From JAWVZB01 sp033722375 (GTDB taxonomy: Bacteria; Actinomycetota; Nitriliruptoria; Nitriliruptorales; Nitriliruptoraceae): a stretch of DNA of 9,260 bases. The stretch is from the NCBI GenBank assembly GCA_033722375.1, contig JAWVZB010000117.1, forward strand, positions 1-9,260, given 5' to 3'. The position numbers were made by a program, and so were the translations under genes. The notes under the pieces were generated by a model that was not told the DNA's origin, did not search any database, and was given only the letters and a program-made list of their open reading frames with translations. Of this stretch, positions 6,630 to 9,260 are shown piece by piece (positions within the stretch are counted from its first letter, which is position 1; each line of letters starts with the position of its first letter).

Positions 6630-6650
6630 TATGAGTCTAGTGCACTAAGA
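6630..6650. promoter_or_regulatory. Possible degenerate HAIR (HspR) site, overlapping a TAGTGCACTA palindrome
   Basis: TGAGT (6632-6636), seven bases, then ACTAA (6644-6648) resembles the HspR operator CTTGAGT-N7-ACTCAAG, with correct spacing but only partial arms. Within it TAGTGCACTA (6638-6647) is a perfect 10-bp palindrome, which could instead be a site for another dimeric regulator. It lies in the AT-rich stretch upstream of the dnaK promoter, about 30 bases before the -35 box. Confidence 0.25.
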
Positions 6651-6678
6651 TAAATAGAGCTAAGAAGGCTCGGTAGAC

Positions 6679-6707
6679 TTGCGCGACTATTAGCACTCTC
6701 CTATACT
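6679..6707 (+). promoter_or_regulatory. dnaK promoter (-35 TTGCGC, -10 TATACT)
   Basis: TTGCGC (6679-6684) and TATACT (6702-6707) are separated by the ideal 17 bases, in a conspicuously AT-rich island within GC-rich DNA. The -10 box is five-sixths of the TATAAT consensus; the -35 keeps the TTG. Transcription would start near 6713-6715, giving a leader of about 40 bases before the dnaK ATG. The -10 box lies inside the spacer of the CIRCE element. Confidence 0.65.
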
Positions 6708-6716
6708 GACTGCTAA
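6690..6716. promoter_or_regulatory. CIRCE operator (HrcA binding site) of dnaK
   Basis: TTAGCACTC (6690-6698), nine bases, GACTGCTAA (6708-6716). The consensus is TTAGCACTC-N9-GAGTGCTAA, so 17 of 18 arm positions match and the spacer is exact. CIRCE is bound by the repressor HrcA, which loses DNA binding during heat shock. Here the operator covers the -10 box and the likely start site, so bound HrcA would block polymerase directly. The single mismatch (C for G at 6710) slightly weakens the dyad. Confidence 0.92.
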
Positions 6717-6753
6717 GCAACTGGAACGACGCCGTCTTCAGGAGAGTGACCGC

Positions 6754-8610
6754 ATGGCCCGCGCAGTAGGCATCGATCTCGGGACCACCAACTCGGTGGT
6801 CTCGGTGATGGAGGGTGGCGAGCCCACCGTCATCGCCAACGCCGAGGGGGCGCGTACGACCCCGTCGGTCGTGGCGTTCAGCAAGTCCAACGAGGTGCTC
6901 GTCGGCGAGGTCGCCAAGCGACAGGCGATCACCAACCCCGACCGCACGGTGCGCTCGGTGAAGCGCCACATGGGAACGGACTGGTCGATCGACATCGACG
7001 ACAAGTCCTACACCGCCCAGGAGATCTCGGCGCGCATCCTGCAGAAGCTCAAGCGTGACGCCGAGTCCTACCTCGGCGACGACGTCACCCAGGCGGTCAT
7101 CACCGTCCCCGCGTACTTCGACGACGCCCAGCGACAGGCCACCAAGGAAGCGGGCGAGATCGCCGGTCTCGAGGTGCTGCGACTCGTCGCCGAGCCGACC
7201 GCGGCCGCGCTGGCGTACGGCCTCGAGTCCGAGGACGAGCAGACCGTGCTGGTCTTCGACCTCGGCGGCGGCACCTTCGACGTGTCCGTCCTCGAGATCG
7301 CCGAGGGCGTCTTCGACGTGAAGGCGACCCACGGCAACAGCCAGCTCGGTGGCGACGACTGGGATCAGGCGCTGATCGACTGGATGGTCGAGACCTTCAA
7401 GAACAACCAGGGCATCGACCTGAGCGAGGACCGGATGGCCCTCCAGCGCCTCAAGGAGGCGGCGGAGAAAGCCAAGATCGAGCTCAGCCAGGCCCAGCAG
7501 ACCACCATCAACCTGCCGTTCCTGACCGCCACCGACTCGGGGCCGCTGCACTTCGAGGAGACGCTGACCCGCGCGAAGTTCAACGAGCTCACGAGCCACC
7601 TGATCGACAAGCTCCGGGGCCCGTTCAACGACGCCATCAAGGACTCGGGCGTCGCGCTCGGCGACATCGACCACGTGATCCTCGTGGGCGGGTCCACCCG
7701 GATCCCCGCGGTGCAGGACCTGGTCAAGGAGCTCACCGGCGGCAAGGAGCCGCACAAAGGCGTCAACCCCGACGAGGTCGTCGCGGTCGGCGCCGCGCTC
7801 CAGGCCGGTGTGCTGAAGGGCGACGTCAAGGACGTGCTGCTCCTCGACGTCACGCCGCTGTCGCTCGGGATCGAGACCAAGGGTGGTGTCACCCACAAGC
7901 TCATCGAGCGCAACACCACCATCCCGACCAAGCGCTCCGAGGTGTTCACCACCGCCGACGACAACCAGCCGTCGGTCGAGGTGCACGTGCTCCAGGGCGA
8001 GCGCGAGATGGCCTCGGACAACAAGTCGCTCGGCAAGTTCATGCTGACCGACATCCCGCCGGCGCCCCGCGGCGTGCCCCAGATCGAGGTCACGTTCGAC
8101 ATCGACGCCAACGGGATCGTCCACGTCAACGCCAAGGACCTCGGCACCGGCAAGGAGCAGTCGATGACCATCACCGGTGGGTCGGCGCTCCCGAAGGACG
8201 ACATCGAGGACATGATCAAGGACGCCGAGGCTCACGCCGAGGAGGACCGGCGTCGGCGCGAGGCTGCCGAGACCCGCAACCAGGCCGACACGCTCGTCTA
8301 CCAGACCGACAAGACCCTCTCCGAGCACGGGGACAAGGTCGACGCCTCGGTCAAGGCCGACATCGAGCAGGCGCTCGGCGACCTGCGTGAGGCCCTGAAG
8401 GGCGACGACACCGACGAGATAAAGACCAAGATGGAGACGCTCGCCAGCAAGTCCCAGCAGCTCGCCCAGGCCATCTACTCGGCCGGGGAGCAGCAGGGGC
8501 CGACCGCCGGTCAGCCCGGCGCAGGCGAGCAGGCGACAGGCGACGACGAGGACATCGTCGACGCCGAGATCGTCGATGAAGGAGATGATGAACAGGAAGC
8601 CGCCAGCTGA
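6754..8610 (+). CDS. dnaK: Molecular chaperone DnaK (Hsp70)
   Basis: Complete 618-residue Hsp70. The ATP-binding domain carries GIDLGTTNS (6-14), the second signature VFDLGGGTFDVSVL (167-180) and the third VILVGGSTRIPAV (from about 308). The interdomain linker DVLLLD is at 360-365, followed by the substrate-binding beta domain (TPLSLGIET onward), the helical lid, and a flexible acidic tail ending DEQEAAS. It lacks the roughly 24-residue N-terminal insertion of proteobacterial DnaK, as expected for Gram-positive types. Role: ATP-driven binding and refolding of unfolded proteins in the cytoplasm, normally with DnaJ and GrpE. The start ATG has AGGAGAG (6740-6746) seven bases upstream. Control is by a CIRCE-embedded promoter. 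grpE and dnaJ do not follow directly; an hsp20 gene does, 43 bases on. The stop codon lies within a hairpin. Confidence 0.98.
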   Translation: MARAVGIDLGTTNSVVSVMEGGEPTVIANAEGARTTPSVVAFSKSNEVLVGEVAKRQAITNPDRTVRSVKRHMGTDWSIDIDDKSYTAQEISARILQKLKRDAESYLGDDVTQAVITVPAYFDDAQRQATKEAGEIAGLEVLRLVAEPTAAALAYGLESEDEQTVLVFDLGGGTFDVSVLEIAEGVFDVKATHGNSQLGGDDWDQALIDWMVETFKNNQGIDLSEDRMALQRLKEAAEKAKIELSQAQQTTINLPFLTATDSGPLHFEETLTRAKFNELTSHLIDKLRGPFNDAIKDSGVALGDIDHVILVGGSTRIPAVQDLVKELTGGKEPHKGVNPDEVVAVGAALQAGVLKGDVKDVLLLDVTPLSLGIETKGGVTHKLIERNTTIPTKRSEVFTTADDNQPSVEVHVLQGEREMASDNKSLGKFMLTDIPPAPRGVPQIEVTFDIDANGIVHVNAKDLGTGKEQSMTITGGSALPKDDIEDMIKDAEAHAEEDRRRREAAETRNQADTLVYQTDKTLSEHGDKVDASVKADIEQALGDLREALKGDDTDEIKTKMETLASKSQQLAQAIYSAGEQQGPTAGQPGAGEQATGDDEDIVDAEIVDEGDDEQEAAS

Positions 8611-8622
8611 GAGTCAGCTGGC
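8602..8622 (+). terminator. Perfect 9-bp hairpin over the dnaK stop codon
   Basis: GCCAGCTGA (8602-8610) and TCAGCTGGC (8614-8622) are perfect inverse complements around the three-base loop GAG; the TGA stop of dnaK is the last triplet of the left arm. No T-run follows, so a classical intrinsic terminator is unlikely. It may act as a partial terminator, an mRNA-stabilising 3' structure or a processing site that sets the dnaK to hsp20 ratio. The structure is seen; the role is inferred. Confidence 0.55.
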
Positions 8623-8653
8623 CTGACGAGCACAACGAAAGGGGTGCTGTCAC

Positions 8654-9103
8654 ATGAGGAACGCGATGACCCGTTGGGACCCGCTGCGTGACGTGGCGTC
8701 CCTGCAGGACGAGATGGAGCGCGTCTTCCGTGGCGTGCTCGGCGAGGAGGGTGGCCGTGCCGCCACCGCCGGTGCCTGGGCACCCGCGCTCGACGTCGAG
8801 GAGACCGAGGACCACTTCACGCTCCACGTGGAGCTCCCCGGCGTCTCCGCCGACGACGTCGAGGTCTCGCTCGAGGAGAACGTCCTGACCATCTCCGGTC
8901 AGCGGCGCTTCTACGACCAGAAGGAGGCCGACGGCTTCAAGCGGATCGAGCGCCACTTCGGGCGCTTCCACCGTGCCATCCGGCTCCCGGACCGTGTCGC
9001 CGTCGACGAGGTCGAGGCGAACTTCACCGACGGGATGCTCGTGATCACGGTGCCGAAGGCCGAGGAGGCCAAGCCACGCCGCATCGAGGTCACCACGAGC
9101 TGA
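8654..9103 (+). CDS. Small heat-shock protein, Hsp20/alpha-crystallin family
   Basis: 149 residues, complete. The N-terminal arm (1-42) begins near MTRWDPLRDVASLQDEM, typical of actinobacterial Hsp20. The alpha-crystallin domain spans about 43-134, with ELPGV (60-64), VLTISGQR and the end motif A-x4-G-x-L (Ala122, Gly127, Leu129) leading to VITVPK. The C-terminal tail has an I-x-V motif (Ile144, Val146) of the kind that docks on neighbouring subunits during oligomer assembly. Role: ATP-independent holdase that keeps unfolding proteins soluble and passes them to DnaK. AAAGGGG (8638-8644) lies nine bases before the ATG at 8654; a second ATG at 8666 with AGGA five bases upstream is an alternative start. 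It follows dnaK by 43 bases without an obvious promoter of its own, so it is likely co-transcribed from the CIRCE-controlled promoter. Confidence 0.95.
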   Translation: MRNAMTRWDPLRDVASLQDEMERVFRGVLGEEGGRAATAGAWAPALDVEETEDHFTLHVELPGVSADDVEVSLEENVLTISGQRRFYDQKEADGFKRIERHFGRFHRAIRLPDRVAVDEVEANFTDGMLVITVPKAEEAKPRRIEVTTS

Positions 9104-9118
9104 GCAGTTCCACCGGTC

Positions 9119-9260
9119 GGGGGGGGGGGGGGGGGGGCAGGGGGGGGGGCGCCACCAGGGCGGGCCCGGGGGGCCCCAGGGACAACAACACCGCCCCCCC
9201 CCCCCCACCCGAGCCCCGGGGGCAAAAGCCGCCCCCGGGGGGGGGGGGGGGGGGGGGGTG
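9119..9260. other. Homopolymer G/C junk at contig end (likely artefact)
   Basis: From 9119 the sequence becomes runs of one base: 19 G (9119-9137), 10 G (9140-9149), 13 C (9194-9206) and 22 G (9237-9258), joined by short G/C-rich pieces. No gene, repeat unit or regulatory motif is visible. It begins 15 bases after the hsp20 stop. Such runs are typical of low-quality read ends, in particular no-signal G calls in two-colour sequencing, carried into an assembly edge. It should not be annotated biologically. Confidence 0.85.

Noticed and set aside
6637..8328. 563-residue open frame antisense to dnaK
   Set aside because: Long antisense frames over dnaK are a known by-product of high GC and biased codon use. 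The product is Leu/Val/Gly/Asp-rich low complexity, and the sense frame is unmistakably DnaK.
8351..9208. 285-residue minus-strand frame over hsp20 and the contig end
   Set aside because: Its start lies in the homopolymer junk and its body is antisense to dnaK and hsp20.

Overview
The window reads as high-GC Actinomycetota chromosome. Codons in the core genes end mostly in G or C, GTG starts are common, DnaK lacks the N-terminal insertion typical of proteobacterial homologues, and the regulatory proteins look actinobacterial. The class cannot be fixed from sequence alone. A deep-branching lineage is possible, because dnaK carries a CIRCE operator rather than the HspR/HAIR arrangement of Streptomyces and Mycobacterium. 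The last ~140 bases are homopolymer G/C runs and look like assembly or sequencing junk at a contig end.

Left part (1 to about 912): visibly lower-GC DNA with one small unrecognised minus-strand gene (90-479) and a gene-free stretch holding a perfect 11-bp tandem repeat. It ends exactly at a 3' fragment of a tRNA-Ser(CGA) gene (about 912-970). That fragment has the anticodon loop, variable arm, T arm, acceptor strand and CCA, but no matching 5' half. This is what the distal attachment site of a tRNA-integrating mobile element looks like, so bases 1-912 are best read as the end of an integrated element and the rest as host chromosome.

Middle part (1036-2504): a divergent pair. On the minus strand is a diverged ECF-type sigma factor with a C-terminal extension that may be a relic of an anti-sigma domain. 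On the plus strand is a DUF192 lipoprotein.

Signalling operon (2604-6507): three tightly overlapping genes encode a seven-segment membrane histidine kinase, an Rcp1/CheY-like single-domain receiver, and a soluble receiver-GAF-histidine kinase. A 54-residue single-pass membrane protein follows, with a strong ribosome binding site and a GTG start. No DNA-binding output domain is encoded here, so the receivers probably feed a phosphorelay or act by protein contact.

Heat-shock operon (about 6630-9103): an AT-rich promoter with its -10 box inside a near-perfect CIRCE operator drives dnaK. A small Hsp20 chaperone follows 43 bases later, after a perfect hairpin built over the dnaK stop codon. The usual partners grpE and dnaJ do not follow dnaK directly. 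I see no CRISPR array, insertion sequence or rRNA. No wholly new system is evident; the best leads are the tRNA-Ser attachment site, the CIRCE-controlled dnaK-hsp20 unit, the odd sigma factor and the small membrane protein.
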